A model generated the notes under the pieces. It was given only the letters and a program-made list of their open reading frames with translations. It ran no database searches and had not been told where the DNA came from. A DNA stretch of 64,000 nucleotides from Nitrospira sp. BO4. Its GTDB lineage: Bacteria > Nitrospirota > Nitrospiria > Nitrospirales > Nitrospiraceae. How positions within the stretch are numbered: the stretch's first letter is position 1; each line of letters opens with the position of its first letter. The translations under genes were made by a program, and so were the position numbers. This document shows positions 35,907-44,998 of this stretch, piece after piece. The DNA lies in contig JAMPUU010000017.1 of the NCBI GenBank assembly GCA_030144965.1, forward strand, positions 186,001 to 250,000, in the 5' to 3' direction.

Positions 35907-37100
35907 TCACACGAGCTTGGCAAACGCCTGTCCGAGGCGTTCCAGCCCTCTGGTAATATTCGTCATACTGGTGGCATAGGAAAGCCGGAGATGCTCTTGG
36001 CTTCCAAACGGTTCGCCCGGCACAACCGCAATGCGGGCTTCGTTCAACAGGAAATGGGCCACGTCATTCGGTGTCTTCAGCATACCCGAGGGGCTCCGTT
36101 TTCCCAACAAGCCCTTGATATTGGGAAACGCGTAGAATGCTCCGCGTGGCATCCGGCAGGCTACGCCGGGGATCTTGTTTAGTCCGTCGACGATTGTGTT
36201 CCGGCGATGGGAAAATTCTTCCACCATCTTCACCGTGAACGGCTCCCCAAGGCGCAAAGCGGCGACTGCGGCTTTCTGTGAAATGGAGCAAGGATTGGAC
36301 GTGCTCTGACTTTGAATATTGGCCATCGCAGTAATCAGGTCCTTCGGGCCGGCCGCGTAACCGATCCTCCACCCCGTCATGGCGTAGGCTTTTGAGACTC
36401 CGTTGATGATGACTGTTCGTGCCGCAATCTCCGGCCCGAGCGAAGCGATGCTGATGTGCGTGGTCCCATCGTAGAGAATCTTTTCATAAATCTCGTCGGA
36501 GATCACGATCAGATCATGCCGGACCGCCACCGAGGCGATCAGCTCGAGCGTCGCTCGATCATAGGTCGCTCCGGTCGGGTTGCACGGGCTGTTGACGATG
36601 ATGGCCTTGGTTCGTGGAGTAATGAGTCGTTCCAACTCGGCAGCATGGACTGCGTAACCGTCTTCCTCCTTTGTCGAGAGCAGGATCGGGGTTGCGTCGT
36701 TCAAGAGCGCTTGATCCAAATAGGAAACCCAATAGGGGATCGGAATGATGATTTCGTCACCGGCCTCGAGTAAGGCTTCGGCCAGATTGTACAGCGAGTG
36801 CTTCGCACCACAGGAGACCAGGATTTGAGATTTCTCATACCGAAGCCCGAGTTCAACCTGAAGCTTGTCGACAATCGCTCCACGCAGCTCATCGATCCCT
36901 GACGCAGGCGTGTATTTGGTAAATCCCGCGCGAATGGCCGCTTCCGCCGCAGCCTTGACCGGTTCCGGTGTGTCGAAATCCGGCTCTCCAGCGGAAAAGT
37001 CGACGACATCCAGTCCCTGTGCGGCCATGGCCTTGGCGGTTGCAGCCATGGCGAGCGTCGGGGAGGGCGCGATGCGGCTGACACGAGCGGCGAGTTTCAT
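35907..37100 (-). CDS. Pyridoxal-phosphate aminotransferase, class I (aspartate/prephenate type)
   Basis: A 397-residue fold-type I aminotransferase of the Iβ aspartate aminotransferase group. Signature parts are VVDFSAGEPDFDTPEPVKAA, YTPASGIDELRGAIVDKLQ, NSPCNPTGATYDR, ISDEIYEKILYDG and the lysine segment IINGVSKAYAMTGWRIGYAAG (PLP lysine near residue 235). The C-terminal GEPFGSQEHLRLSYATSM holds the carboxylate-binding arginine. Its start overlaps the coaD stop by four bases, so it is the last gene of an rsmD-coaD-aminotransferase operon. Aspartate or arogenate synthesis are the likely roles. Confidence 0.9.
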   Translation of the reverse strand: MKLAARVSRIAPSPTLAMAATAKAMAAQGLDVVDFSAGEPDFDTPEPVKAAAEAAIRAGFTKYTPASGIDELRGAIVDKLQVELGLRYEKSQILVSCGAKHSLYNLAEALLEAGDEIIIPIPYWVSYLDQALLNDATPILLSTKEEDGYAVHAAELERLITPRTKAIIVNSPCNPTGATYDRATLELIASVAVRHDLIVISDEIYEKILYDGTTHISIASLGPEIAARTVIINGVSKAYAMTGWRIGYAAGPKDLITAMANIQSQSTSNPCSISQKAAVAALRLGEPFTVKMVEEFSHRRNTIVDGLNKIPGVACRMPRGAFYAFPNIKGLLGKRSPSGMLKTPNDVAHFLLNEARIAVVPGEPFGSQEHLRLSYATSMTNITRGLERLGQAFAKLV

Positions 37101-37585
37101 GACTTCAGACTCCGGATACGATCTTGTAATCGGCGAGCCACTTCTGGGTGGAGAAACTCGGTCAAATTTCCACCGTGGTGCGCCACATCCTTGATGATCG
37201 TCGAAGACAGATACGAATATTCCTCGCTGGGCATCAAGAACACCGTCTCCACGTTCTTGGCAAGTTTTCGGTTGACCAGAGCCATCTGAAACTCGTGTTC
37301 AAAGTCTGAAATAGCGCGCAACCCACGGATAATGGCGTGCGCACCTGACCGCTCGACATAATCGACCAGCAATCCCTCGAATGCTGTGACATCGACTTGA
37401 TGAAACTCTTTCATGACCAGTGTCACCATATCAAGACGCTCCGGCAAATTGAAGAGCGGATGTTTGGAGGGATTCGGCGCTACGGCCACGACCACTTTGT
37501 CGAACACACGAAGGCTACGGGTAATGATATCGGTATGACCATGAGTGATGGGATCAAATGTGCCGGGGTATATGCCGATTTTCAT
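37097..37585 (-). CDS. coaD: Phosphopantetheine adenylyltransferase
   Basis: A 162-residue nucleotidyltransferase making dephospho-CoA from phosphopantetheine and ATP. The (H/T)xGH family is shown by IGIYPGTFDPITHGHTDIIT at residues 3-22 (TFDPITHGH) and by the C-terminal YSYLSSTIIKDVAHHGGNLT (ISSTxIK-type signature). The length is normal. It overlaps rsmD upstream and the aminotransferase downstream by four bases each, so it is translated in a coupled operon; rsmD-coaD adjacency is very common. Confidence 0.96.
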   Translation of the reverse strand: MKIGIYPGTFDPITHGHTDIITRSLRVFDKVVVAVAPNPSKHPLFNLPERLDMVTLVMKEFHQVDVTAFEGLLVDYVERSGAHAIIRGLRAISDFEHEFQMALVNRKLAKNVETVFLMPSEEYSYLSSTIIKDVAHHGGNLTEFLHPEVARRLQDRIRSLKS

Positions 37586-38163
37586 GGCTGTTGTGTACGA
37601 GGACAGGAATAGAGCGATATAGTGGTGTCACCGTAACGGTATTGCCGCAACAACTGAGTGTGCCCTAATGACATGGGGAATGCGGTCTTTGCGGCATGCT
37701 CGATGACCAGCCAAGCGTCAGCGGCGAACAGGTGATCGGTCCTTGGCTCCTGGAATAACGAGAGAAGTTCGTGTGACTGGGCGTAGGGTGGGTCGGCAAA
37801 GACGATATCATAAGGACCATTCCACTGATCGGGGCGGCTGAGAAACTGTTCGACCTTTTGGGCCTTAACCTCTAATTGCTGACCTATATGACAGAGCTTT
37901 ACATTCTGCTGCAGAAGTTTCAAGATCTCCCTGTTCCATTCGACGGAGGTCACATGTTCAGCTCCTCGGCTGATGGCTTCGATCCCGACGGCCCCTGTCC
38001 CGGCGTACAGGTCTAAAAACCGACAATTCGTCAGCCGATTACCGAGAATCGAAAACAGAGCTTCTCGAACCCGGTCGGAGGTTGGCCGAAGAGCGAGTTC
38101 TCGCGGCCCATGGAGTCGCCGGCCTCGGTGGGTACCTGCGATGACACGCATACGAGACAGCAT
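37582..38163 (-). CDS. rsmD: 16S rRNA (guanine(966)-N2)-methyltransferase
   Basis: A 193-residue SAM-dependent methyltransferase. The opening MRVIAGTHRGRRLHGPREL (from residue 5) and LRPTSDRVREALFSILGNRL are typical, followed by the SAM motif FLDLYAGTGAVGIEAISRGA and the catalytic DPPY motif in IVFADPPYAQSHEL near 120. The start is ATG 38163 or ATG 38151; the second begins exactly where family members do. It leads the rsmD-coaD-aminotransferase operon. Confidence 0.93.
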   Translation of the reverse strand: MLSRMRVIAGTHRGRRLHGPRELALRPTSDRVREALFSILGNRLTNCRFLDLYAGTGAVGIEAISRGAEHVTSVEWNREILKLLQQNVKLCHIGQQLEVKAQKVEQFLSRPDQWNGPYDIVFADPPYAQSHELLSLFQEPRTDHLFAADAWLVIEHAAKTAFPMSLGHTQLLRQYRYGDTTISLYSCPRTQQP

Positions 38164-38394
38164 CGTCGTGCAAGGCCAGACTCTAACATAGCGTTTTTGC
38201 TATGGTCAAGAAATGCAACTGCGAGGGGAAGCACGTAGGCACGTGAGGAGGGGAGAGGAGATGAACCGCGAGCGACCTAGTAAAAGATCTTCAGTTCTTT
38301 TTTGACCGTCCTCCCGGAGAAGACTATAATGTGATCGTCGGTCTCGCATTCGAATGGAGCGCATGATCACCAGACAGTCCCGATGTAACCCTGA

Positions 38395-38415
38395 CGGGCT
38401 CGGTTTCCGAGCCCG
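38395..38415 (-). terminator. Hairpin after the small zinc-ribbon gene
   Basis: CGGGCTCGG (38395-38403) and CCGAGCCCG (38407-38415) form a perfect nine-bp GC-rich stem with a TTT loop, 13 bases past the stop of the 57-residue zinc-ribbon gene. It lacks a U-tract but its position fits a transcript end or stabiliser. Confidence 0.6.
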
Positions 38416-38427
38416 CTCCATTGAAAC

Positions 38428-38601
38428 TCACCGAGTGGCAACTGTCTGGGATTCTTTGGCAGCAAGGCTCTTTCTGCGGTTGTTGGAGATGGTGCGGTCG
38501 ATAATCGCGCCACAATTGATGCATTTCCATGCGTAGAAGACGAGAAAGAAATCCGAGAAGCGCTCCAACATCATCATTCCCTTACACTTCGGACATTCCA
38601 T
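38428..38601 (-). CDS. Small zinc-ribbon protein (57 residues)
   Basis: A 57-residue protein starting at ATG 38601 with GGAGG five to six bases upstream and ending in TGA 38428. Two CxxC pairs are visible: Cys3/Cys6 (MECPKCKG) and Cys27/Cys30 (WKCINCGAIID), separated by an aromatic stretch (MLERFSDFFLVFYA). The tail is basic (RTISNNRRKSLAAKES). This is a complete minimal zinc ribbon. Such proteins may bind nucleic acid or a partner; the role is unknown. A perfect hairpin follows the stop. The strong ribosome binding site, paired cysteines and terminator together make it a real gene despite its size. Confidence 0.8.
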   Translation of the reverse strand: MECPKCKGMMMLERFSDFFLVFYAWKCINCGAIIDRTISNNRRKSLAAKESQTVATR

Positions 38602-38777
38602 TGCTCCCTCCCAGGGTGGCTACGTTCACAGCTGTTGGCGAAGGAAAGCAAGAGCTGCACCAATTTGTCATATGTCAGTATTTCAATAAGTTATGAATTA
38701 CGTATTTGCCTTAGGCGGGTAATTCTTTCGTATTTGCTAGTACAAAAGAGTCCGGCCCGTCAATTTTTTGTCACCTG

Positions 38778-39509
38778 ATGGGAATCATGGCGCCTAAAGG
38801 TCCGGGGAAGGGCATCGCGTACTGGCCCAAGACCGAGCGTCCTCGCGAGCGTCTCCTTGCGAAGGGCTCTGAGGCTCTTTCTGATGCCCATCTTCTCGCG
38901 ATTCTGCTCAGAACCGGACGACGCGACTCTTCCGCGGTCCAAGTCGCGATCGAACTCCTTGACCGAATGGGAGGGCTTGGAGGATTGGCGGTGTGCGGCG
39001 TCGAAGAACTCTGTGCCGTCCCAGGCGTCGGTCCTGCAAAGGCCGCTCAACTCAGAGCTGCTCTGGAGTTGGGGAGACGTTCCCTCGCCGTTCCACTCTC
39101 GACCGGCACACGTATTTCCTCGAGCGCCGATCTTTTCAAACATTTCCATCCGGCGCTCCGGGATCTGAAACATGAAATCTTCAAAGTGGTGTTGCTCGAC
39201 GCTAAAAATACCGTGGTCAAAGAGACTACCGTTTCTGAAGGAAGTCTGACGCTCAGCATCGTGCATCCACGCGAAGTCTTCGCCCTTGCCGTACGTGAAT
39301 CGGCGGCCGCCGTCATCTTCCTTCACAACCATCCGAGCGGAGATCCTACTCCAAGCCAGGAGGATCGCCGATTGACCGAACGGTTGGTGGCCGCCGGCCA
39401 CCTTCTAGGGATTCGTGTGTTGGACCATGTCATCGTCGGAGATGGCCGGTATGTGAGTTTTGCCGATGAGGGATGGTTGACGGGGCAGCGCGACACCGAC
39501 GACCGGTAA
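38778..39509 (+). CDS. radC: RadC family JAMM/MPN+ protein
   Basis: A 243-residue protein. The N-terminal half is helix-hairpin-helix-like (PRERLLAKGSEALSDAHLLA, ELCAVPGVGPAKAAQLRAAL). The C-terminal half is a JAMM metalloprotease fold with the family signature FLHNHPSGDPTPSQEDRRLT (His-x-His...Asp, near residues 175-190) after HEIFKVVLLDAKN. RadC was named for repair but its function is unsettled and it is not required for it in E. coli. The start is ATG 38778 or 38787. It stands alone between AT-rich spacers; a nine-base direct repeat CGTATTTGC (38701 and 38729) lies upstream. Confidence 0.93.
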   Translation: MGIMAPKGPGKGIAYWPKTERPRERLLAKGSEALSDAHLLAILLRTGRRDSSAVQVAIELLDRMGGLGGLAVCGVEELCAVPGVGPAKAAQLRAALELGRRSLAVPLSTGTRISSSADLFKHFHPALRDLKHEIFKVVLLDAKNTVVKETTVSEGSLTLSIVHPREVFALAVRESAAAVIFLHNHPSGDPTPSQEDRRLTERLVAAGHLLGIRVLDHVIVGDGRYVSFADEGWLTGQRDTDDR

Positions 39510-39591
39510 GGTGATATGCGCAATAATCCGGCATCCGAAATGTGAGGACAGGATGGTCTAAATCGCCATATTCAACCAAGGAGGGCATGCC

Positions 39592-41694
39592 ATGGAAGCA
39601 GCCCGTGTGGAGCCCGTCAGAAATGTCGCGATCGTATCGAGCGCCGGTGCGGGCAAGACCTCTCTCAGCGAGGCCTTACTGTATGTCGGTGGAGTGATTC
39701 CTACGCTCGGTTCTGTAACGCAGGGGACCACCGTTTCGGACTTCGAGCCGGAAGAAATTCGTCATCGTAATTCGACCAGCACCAGCCTCCTCCAGTTCAC
39801 GTGGAATCAAACCCATATCAATCTGATCGACCCACCAGGCGCGCTCGCGCTTCTTGGTGAACCCCTTGCCGCCTTACGAGCCATCGATGGGGTCATCCTT
39901 GTGGTAAGTGGAAGTATTGGGGTGAGGACAGAACTGGCGCGGCTTTGGACGAGAATCAAAGAGCTGGATCTCCCATGTCTTCTATTTGTCAATGGCCTGG
40001 ACAAAGAGGGTTCATTGTTCGAGAGCGCTCTTGAGACCTGTCGCAAACAATTCGATTGTGCTCTGATCCCTTTGACGATACCGGTCAGGCAGGGGATGAA
40101 TATGGATGGCGTGATTGACGTGCGATACGAGAAAGTTATCCGTTCTGGACCCGCCTCGCCCAAGATTGATCAGCTACCGATTCCAAGTGATTTGGATGGT
40201 ATGTTCAGGGAAGCACACAAGCAGCTCGTGGAGGCGGTTGCAGAGACCGGAGACGCCCTACTGGAGACCTATCTCACCCAGGGTGATTTGAACCAAGAAG
40301 ACCTTCTCCAGGGACTCAGACGCGATATTCACACGAGACAATTCCTTCCGGTGTATTGCGGATCTGCCGCTCAAAACGTGGGGGTGTGGTCGCTGCTCGA
40401 CGCAATCGTTGCCGTATTACCTTCACCCAGCGAGCGTGGTGTGGACCATCCATGGCACGGCATCCAAGCGGAGACCGGCGAAGCCTGCGAGCGGAAGGGG
40501 AGCGGAGAAGAGCCGTTTTCTGCCTATGTGTTCAAGACCCTCATCGATCCTTTCGTGGGCCGGCTGTCCTATTGCCGTGTGCTATCGGGAACCGTCCAAG
40601 CGGACGCGACGGTGCTGAATGCGTCAAAACATGTGCGGGAAAAACTCGGCCATTTCTATAGGGTGCTGGGCAAACGTCACGTGGCCGTCGATTCAGCCAA
40701 GGCCGGGGACATCGTTGCCATCGGAAAACTCAAAGATACGCACACCGGTGACACGCTCTGTCACGAACATGACCCCATCTGCTATCCAGGGCTGAGTTTG
40801 CCGAAACCGATCTTGTCCTTCGCCATTGAAGCCAAATCGAAGGCGGAGATCGATAAGGTCAGTCTCGGCTTGCATAAACTCATCGAGGAAGATCCCACGC
40901 TGGAGTTCGCGCGCAATGCCGAGACCAAGGAGATGGTGCTCAGTGGTATGGGGCAGTTCCACATCGATTTGGCCCTCGAGAAACTCCACCGCAAATTCGG
41001 CGCCGACGTGACATTGCACACACCGAAGATCCCTTACAGGGAGACGCTCAAGACAAAATCACAAGCACAAGGCAAATACAAGAAACAAACCGGCGGGCAT
41101 GGACAATACGGAGATTGTTGGCTTGAAGTGACCCCGCTGCCGCGCGGCAATGGGTTTGTGTTCGAAAATCGTGTGATCGGGGGGGCGATTCCTCGCAATT
41201 TCATTCCCGCAGTGGAAAAGGGCGTGATCGAAGCCATGCACGGGGGGCCGCTAAGCGGCTTTCCTGTCGTCGATGTGCAGGTCACGGTCTATGATGGATC
41301 CTACCATGTCGTTGATTCCTCTGAAATGTCGTTCAAGATCGCGGGATCGATGGCGTTTAAAAAGGCGATGGAGACGGCCCACCCGGTGCTGCTGGAGCCG
41401 GTCATGACGGTTGAAATCGATACACCCACCGACGCGGTTGGGGCGGTCATGGGAGATTTGAACGCCCGTCGCGGGCGAATCGTGTCCGTCAATGCACAAG
41501 ACCACGTGGAACAGATTAAGGCGACGGTGCCGCTGGCAGAGTTGCTCAGGTATGCCACCGCCCTCAATGCCATGACGGGTGGACGGGGAAGCTATGTCAT
41601 GGAGTTCGCGCAGTACGACGAAGTTCCTCGAGAGCTGACGGCAAAGATCATCGAACGGCATAAGGCGGAGGGACAGGCCGTCGCGGCCCACTGA
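39592..41694 (+). CDS. Elongation factor G paralogue with degenerate GTPase motifs
   Basis: A 700-residue protein with the complete EF-G domain order. The P-loop is kept (SSAGAGKTS, residues 16-24). G3 reads IDPPGALALLGE (79-90) where EF-G has DTPGHxDFxxE, so the catalytic histidine and Thr of DTPG are gone; G4 reads NGLDKE (134-139) instead of NKMD. Domains II-V are intact: LSGMGQFHIDLALEKLHRKF, KKQTGGHGQYGDCWLEVTPL and LRYATALNAMTGGRGSYVME are EF-G hallmarks. It is therefore not the main EF-G; related EF-G2-type paralogues are known in other bacteria. It probably has weak or no GTP turnover and a ribosome-linked regulatory or rescue role. It follows radC by 82 bases and converges with htrA. 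Confidence 0.85.
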   Translation: MEAARVEPVRNVAIVSSAGAGKTSLSEALLYVGGVIPTLGSVTQGTTVSDFEPEEIRHRNSTSTSLLQFTWNQTHINLIDPPGALALLGEPLAALRAIDGVILVVSGSIGVRTELARLWTRIKELDLPCLLFVNGLDKEGSLFESALETCRKQFDCALIPLTIPVRQGMNMDGVIDVRYEKVIRSGPASPKIDQLPIPSDLDGMFREAHKQLVEAVAETGDALLETYLTQGDLNQEDLLQGLRRDIHTRQFLPVYCGSAAQNVGVWSLLDAIVAVLPSPSERGVDHPWHGIQAETGEACERKGSGEEPFSAYVFKTLIDPFVGRLSYCRVLSGTVQADATVLNASKHVREKLGHFYRVLGKRHVAVDSAKAGDIVAIGKLKDTHTGDTLCHEHDPICYPGLSLPKPILSFAIEAKSKAEIDKVSLGLHKLIEEDPTLEFARNAETKEMVLSGMGQFHIDLALEKLHRKFGADVTLHTPKIPYRETLKTKSQAQGKYKKQTGGHGQYGDCWLEVTPLPRGNGFVFENRVIGGAIPRNFIPAVEKGVIEAMHGGPLSGFPVVDVQVTVYDGSYHVVDSSEMSFKIAGSMAFKKAMETAHPVLLEPVMTVEIDTPTDAVGAVMGDLNARRGRIVSVNAQDHVEQIKATVPLAELLRYATALNAMTGGRGSYVMEFAQYDEVPRELTAKIIERHKAEGQAVAAH

Positions 41695-41699
41695 GATGT

Positions 41700-43085
41700 T
41701 CAATCGGAAGATTTGAGCACAACGAAAAATGCGCGGTTTTCCCGAAGCACGCGCAGCAACACGGTATCGCCGTGTCGGGATCGAGAGATCGCCGCTTTAT
41801 ATTCTGCGACGGAAGAGACCTCCGTACGGTTGACTTCCTTGATCAAATCACCTTCCCGGAGGCCTTCGGCTTGAGCCAGACTGTTGGGCTCGACCTTGGC
41901 GATCAAGACTCCTTTTGACTCGCGCAGTTTGAATTTCTCCGTCAGACCGGCCGTCAGCTCTTGAACGTCGAGGCCAAGTTTGACTTCCAACTTCTCCTCT
42001 TGAGGAACAGCTGCGGCGACGGCCGCCTCGCGTCGCTCCGTAAGTGGGACCTCCACCGTCAGGTACTTCAGATCGCGGACCACCTCGATCTTTGCGGCCG
42101 CGCCGGGGGTCAGTGATCCGATTAGGCGAGAGAGTTTGTTGGGTGAATCGACGACCGCTCCGTCGATTCGGACGATCACATCGCCCGGCTGTATCCCGGC
42201 GGCAGCAGCCGGATCCTTTTCGAAGACTTCATTCACGAGGACCCCTTCACCCTCAGCTACGCCGAATTTCTTGGCCAACTCGGCTGTAAGAGGTTGAATA
42301 CCCACGCCGAGCCACCCGCGAACGACTTTGCCCTTGGCCAGTAGTTGCTCGATGACCTGCCTGGCCATGTTGGACGGAATCGCGAAGCCGATGCCTTGGG
42401 CAAAATTGATGATCGCGGTGTTGATGCCGATCACCTCGCCGCGGAGATTGAAGAGTGGGCCGCCGGAATTGCCTGGATTGATCGACGCATCGGTTTGAAT
42501 GAAGTTTTCATACCGTGAGAGGTTGATGTTTTCACGGCCGATTCCGCTCACGACGCCAAGGGTCACCGTACGGTCCAGCCCGAACGGATTCCCCACCGCC
42601 AGCACCCATTGGCCGACTTTGACGCCGGTGGAATCCCCAAACCGTGCGCTCGGCAAAGGCCGATCCGCGGTCACTTTAAGCAGGGCCAAATCCGTGTCCG
42701 GATCTTTTCCGATCACATGAGCGATGAGTTTTGTTTTGTCTGAAAACCGGACTTCAATTTCAGCGGCGTCTCCGATGACATGATTGTTCGTCACAATATG
42801 ACCGTCGCTGTCGACAATCAGCCCAGACCCTGAACCCGAAGCATTCGGTGTGCGCTCGCCGGAGCCTTCACGAGACCGACTTGCGCTGGTGATGGGGAAG
42901 AGATTGACGACTGAAGGCTTGGCTTGCTCGGCCAGCTCGGTAATGACGGCTTGTATCTCTTCCAACATACGAATGCCGGGAGAGTCGGCAGAGAGCGCTT
43001 CGGCACGGCTCATGCCTATCAGTGAAAACAGGATGACCAGGGGAAAAACCAGAACACGTGAAGAAAAGAATGCCATCGTTGCCAT
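41700..43085 (-). CDS. HtrA/DegP-type periplasmic serine protease
   Basis: A 461-residue Do-type protease with a signal peptide (MAFFSSRVLVFPLVILFSLI, cleavage near RAEA). The catalytic triad is visible: His102 (VTNNHV), Asp132 (DTDLALLK) and Ser207 (NPGNSGGPL). Two PDZ domains follow, at about residues 265-355 (GWLGVGIQPLTAELAKKFGV) and 370-455 (LGLDVQELTAGLTEKFKLRE). It degrades or refolds damaged envelope proteins. ATG 43085 and 43076 are both possible starts. The gene converges with the EF-G paralogue, five bases apart, and lies 42 bases downstream of a TrkA-C gene on the same strand. Confidence 0.93.
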   Translation of the reverse strand: MATMAFFSSRVLVFPLVILFSLIGMSRAEALSADSPGIRMLEEIQAVITELAEQAKPSVVNLFPITSASRSREGSGERTPNASGSGSGLIVDSDGHIVTNNHVIGDAAEIEVRFSDKTKLIAHVIGKDPDTDLALLKVTADRPLPSARFGDSTGVKVGQWVLAVGNPFGLDRTVTLGVVSGIGRENINLSRYENFIQTDASINPGNSGGPLFNLRGEVIGINTAIINFAQGIGFAIPSNMARQVIEQLLAKGKVVRGWLGVGIQPLTAELAKKFGVAEGEGVLVNEVFEKDPAAAAGIQPGDVIVRIDGAVVDSPNKLSRLIGSLTPGAAAKIEVVRDLKYLTVEVPLTERREAAVAAAVPQEEKLEVKLGLDVQELTAGLTEKFKLRESKGVLIAKVEPNSLAQAEGLREGDLIKEVNRTEVSSVAEYKAAISRSRHGDTVLLRVLRENRAFFVVLKSSD

Positions 43086-43127
43086 CGGTTGCTATTCTAT
43101 CCGATCCACGTCGATGTGCCTACTATC

Positions 43128-43775
43128 CTAAGCCGATCTCGTGAGCGTAGTTGTGAGAAGGCGTTGGCCGGTGAACCACGAAGTGAGTCGGTCCAGTTCC
43201 GCCTGAGGACCGATCACAATCATAATGTCACCTGGGCGCAGGAGGAGATCGGTGGCTGGAGCCAGCAGAAATGGCCCTCGCAGAACCGTCACGATATGTG
43301 CTGAAGGGGCGTGAGGAAGCGCACTCAGTGGTTGTCCGGCCGCTGCAGCACCTCGCATGACCGTGAGCCGCTCAAGACCAGCTGAGCGAAGAGCCAAATC
43401 ACGTTGAAGCGTCAGCAAGTCTTGGTGAATCGCTTCGAGCTTGAGTTCACGGATTTGGGCATCGACACGGGTCAATGACTGCTTGAACTCCTGAATATGA
43501 GTGAGGGCATCGGCGAGCGCCTCATCAATCACCCAGACCACCGAATCAGGAGGATAGTTCCGGTGTACCCGGTCGGAAACCTGCGTGACGATTTGCTGTC
43601 CGACCTTGGCCGTCACATCATCGATTCGCTGGAGCAAGGTGGACGCCTGCCAGTGCAGTCGAATGATCTGCACCTTCCGATTGACCAATTCCGACACGGC
43701 GAGAACCGTCTCATAGAAAGCATGTCCGGTGATCGAAAGTTCCTTATGGACGCGGCCAAGAAGTTCAAATGTCAT
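43128..43775 (-). CDS. TrkA-C (RCK_C) domain protein with a helical N-terminal part
   Basis: A 215-residue protein. The last 75 residues form a TrkA-C domain (AHIVTVLRGPFLLAPATDLL, RPGDIMIVIGPQAELDRL), which binds ligands in potassium-channel and transporter regulators. The N-terminal 140 residues are helical with hydrophobic heptads (TFELLGRVHKELSITGHAFY, LLTLQRDLALRSAGLERLTV) and resemble no domain I can name; they are not a membrane domain. The gene lies upstream of the HtrA protease gene in the same orientation and could be cotranscribed. Control of a K+ or other ion transporter is a guess from the domain only. Confidence 0.75.
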   Translation of the reverse strand: MTFELLGRVHKELSITGHAFYETVLAVSELVNRKVQIIRLHWQASTLLQRIDDVTAKVGQQIVTQVSDRVHRNYPPDSVVWVIDEALADALTHIQEFKQSLTRVDAQIRELKLEAIHQDLLTLQRDLALRSAGLERLTVMRGAAAAGQPLSALPHAPSAHIVTVLRGPFLLAPATDLLLRPGDIMIVIGPQAELDRLTSWFTGQRLLTTTLTRSA

Positions 43776-43968
43776 GTTCTGATAATCTGGATTATGTTAA
43801 CTTATACTCCTGCCGACTTGATTTGGGAGCGATTGAGTTTATTCTGATTCCAATCTCACGCGCTCTCCCCTCCTTCATAGCGGATCGTGGCTCTGAGGTC
43901 AATTGCGTCTGAAGTTTCGTGACGGCCGACGACGGTTGTCAATTTGCAATTAACCTGACGTCGCTCGT

Positions 43969-44916
43969 ATGATCGCGCCCATGAACTGTACGAAATGTAA
44001 GACCAAAGCCGTTATGCGGTTACCCCGCCACAATGCGGCGTTCTGCAAAGGCTGCTTCAATGGGTTCGTGCACGATCAGACCGTTAAGGCCATTCGGTCT
44101 CAGGAGATGTTCGTCAAGGACGATCGCATCCTCGTCGCCGTTTCTGGCGGCAAGGACAGTTTGGCCCTGTGGGACATTCTCCTCAAACTCGGGTATCGGA
44201 CCGATGCGCTGTATGTGAACCTGGGGATTGGCGGGTATTCCGAGTCATCTCACGAAAAGGTTGTACATTTTTCAGAAACGGTGGCCGCTGCACACGGCTC
44301 GGTGCTGCATGTCCACACAGTCGAGCGCGAGGAAGGAGCTGGAATTCGTGAGCTTGCGATGCTGGTCCACCGTCCGACGTGTTCGACCTGCGGCACGATC
44401 AAACGCTATCAATTCAACCATGTCGCAATCCAGCATGACTATGATGTGATGGCTACAGGACATAACTTGGATGATGAAGCCGCCCGTCTGCTCGGCAATG
44501 TGCTGCACTGGCAAGATGAATATCTTGAGAAGCAAGGGCCCAGTCTTCCTGCCTCTGTAGAGGGTTTTGCCAAGAAAGTGAAGCCGCTCTACCGATTAAC
44601 CGAACGTGAATTGGCGGCTTATTGCGTCCTGAATAAGATCGACTATGTCGTCGAGGAATGCCCTATGGCGCAGGGAGCGCGCACCCTCCTCTACAAGGAG
44701 GTCTTGAATCGCTTGGAAACCGAATCGCCCGGGACCAAGCAGATGTTCTACTGGGGCTTTCTCGAGAAGCACCGAACGACTGTAACGCCCATCGACATGG
44801 CGGAGAAAGACCGTTCGGCTTTGCACCCCTGCTCCCTCTGCGGTCAGCCGACCACCGCCGAGACCTGTTCGTACTGTAAGCTGATGGCCCGAGCGAAAAC
44901 GTCGAGCCCTCATTGA
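43969..44916 (+). CDS. TtuA/Ncs6-type tRNA 2-thiolation enzyme
   Basis: A 315-residue PP-loop ATPase. The motif is SGGKDS (residues 59-64). An N-terminal zinc finger uses Cys7, Cys10, Cys26 and Cys29, and a C-terminal one uses Cys288, Cys291, Cys300 and Cys303. Three further cysteines, Cys138 and Cys141 (CSTCG) plus Cys231 (ECPMAQG), match the [4Fe-4S]-binding set of TtuA. TtuA thiolates U54 of tRNA in thermophiles; Ncs6/CtuA acts on U34. The double zinc finger and Fe-S cysteines favour the TtuA group. ATG 43969 and 43981 are both plausible. It is 82 bases before a dnaJ-like gene. The sulfur donor (TtuB/TtuC-like) is not in this window. Confidence 0.88.
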   Translation: MIAPMNCTKCKTKAVMRLPRHNAAFCKGCFNGFVHDQTVKAIRSQEMFVKDDRILVAVSGGKDSLALWDILLKLGYRTDALYVNLGIGGYSESSHEKVVHFSETVAAAHGSVLHVHTVEREEGAGIRELAMLVHRPTCSTCGTIKRYQFNHVAIQHDYDVMATGHNLDDEAARLLGNVLHWQDEYLEKQGPSLPASVEGFAKKVKPLYRLTERELAAYCVLNKIDYVVEECPMAQGARTLLYKEVLNRLETESPGTKQMFYWGFLEKHRTTVTPIDMAEKDRSALHPCSLCGQPTTAETCSYCKLMARAKTSSPH

Positions 44917-44998
44917 ACCATTCGGCCCTTGCAAACTGCTTCCACACTCCGTAAGCTGACCCCATTCACTTTTCTATTGCTTATTAATCGGACCTCGT

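Noticed and set aside
38164-38427. Open frames 38206-38421 and 38324-38530 on the minus strand
   Set aside because: They overlap the small zinc-ribbon gene and its hairpin in a different frame and lack start signals.
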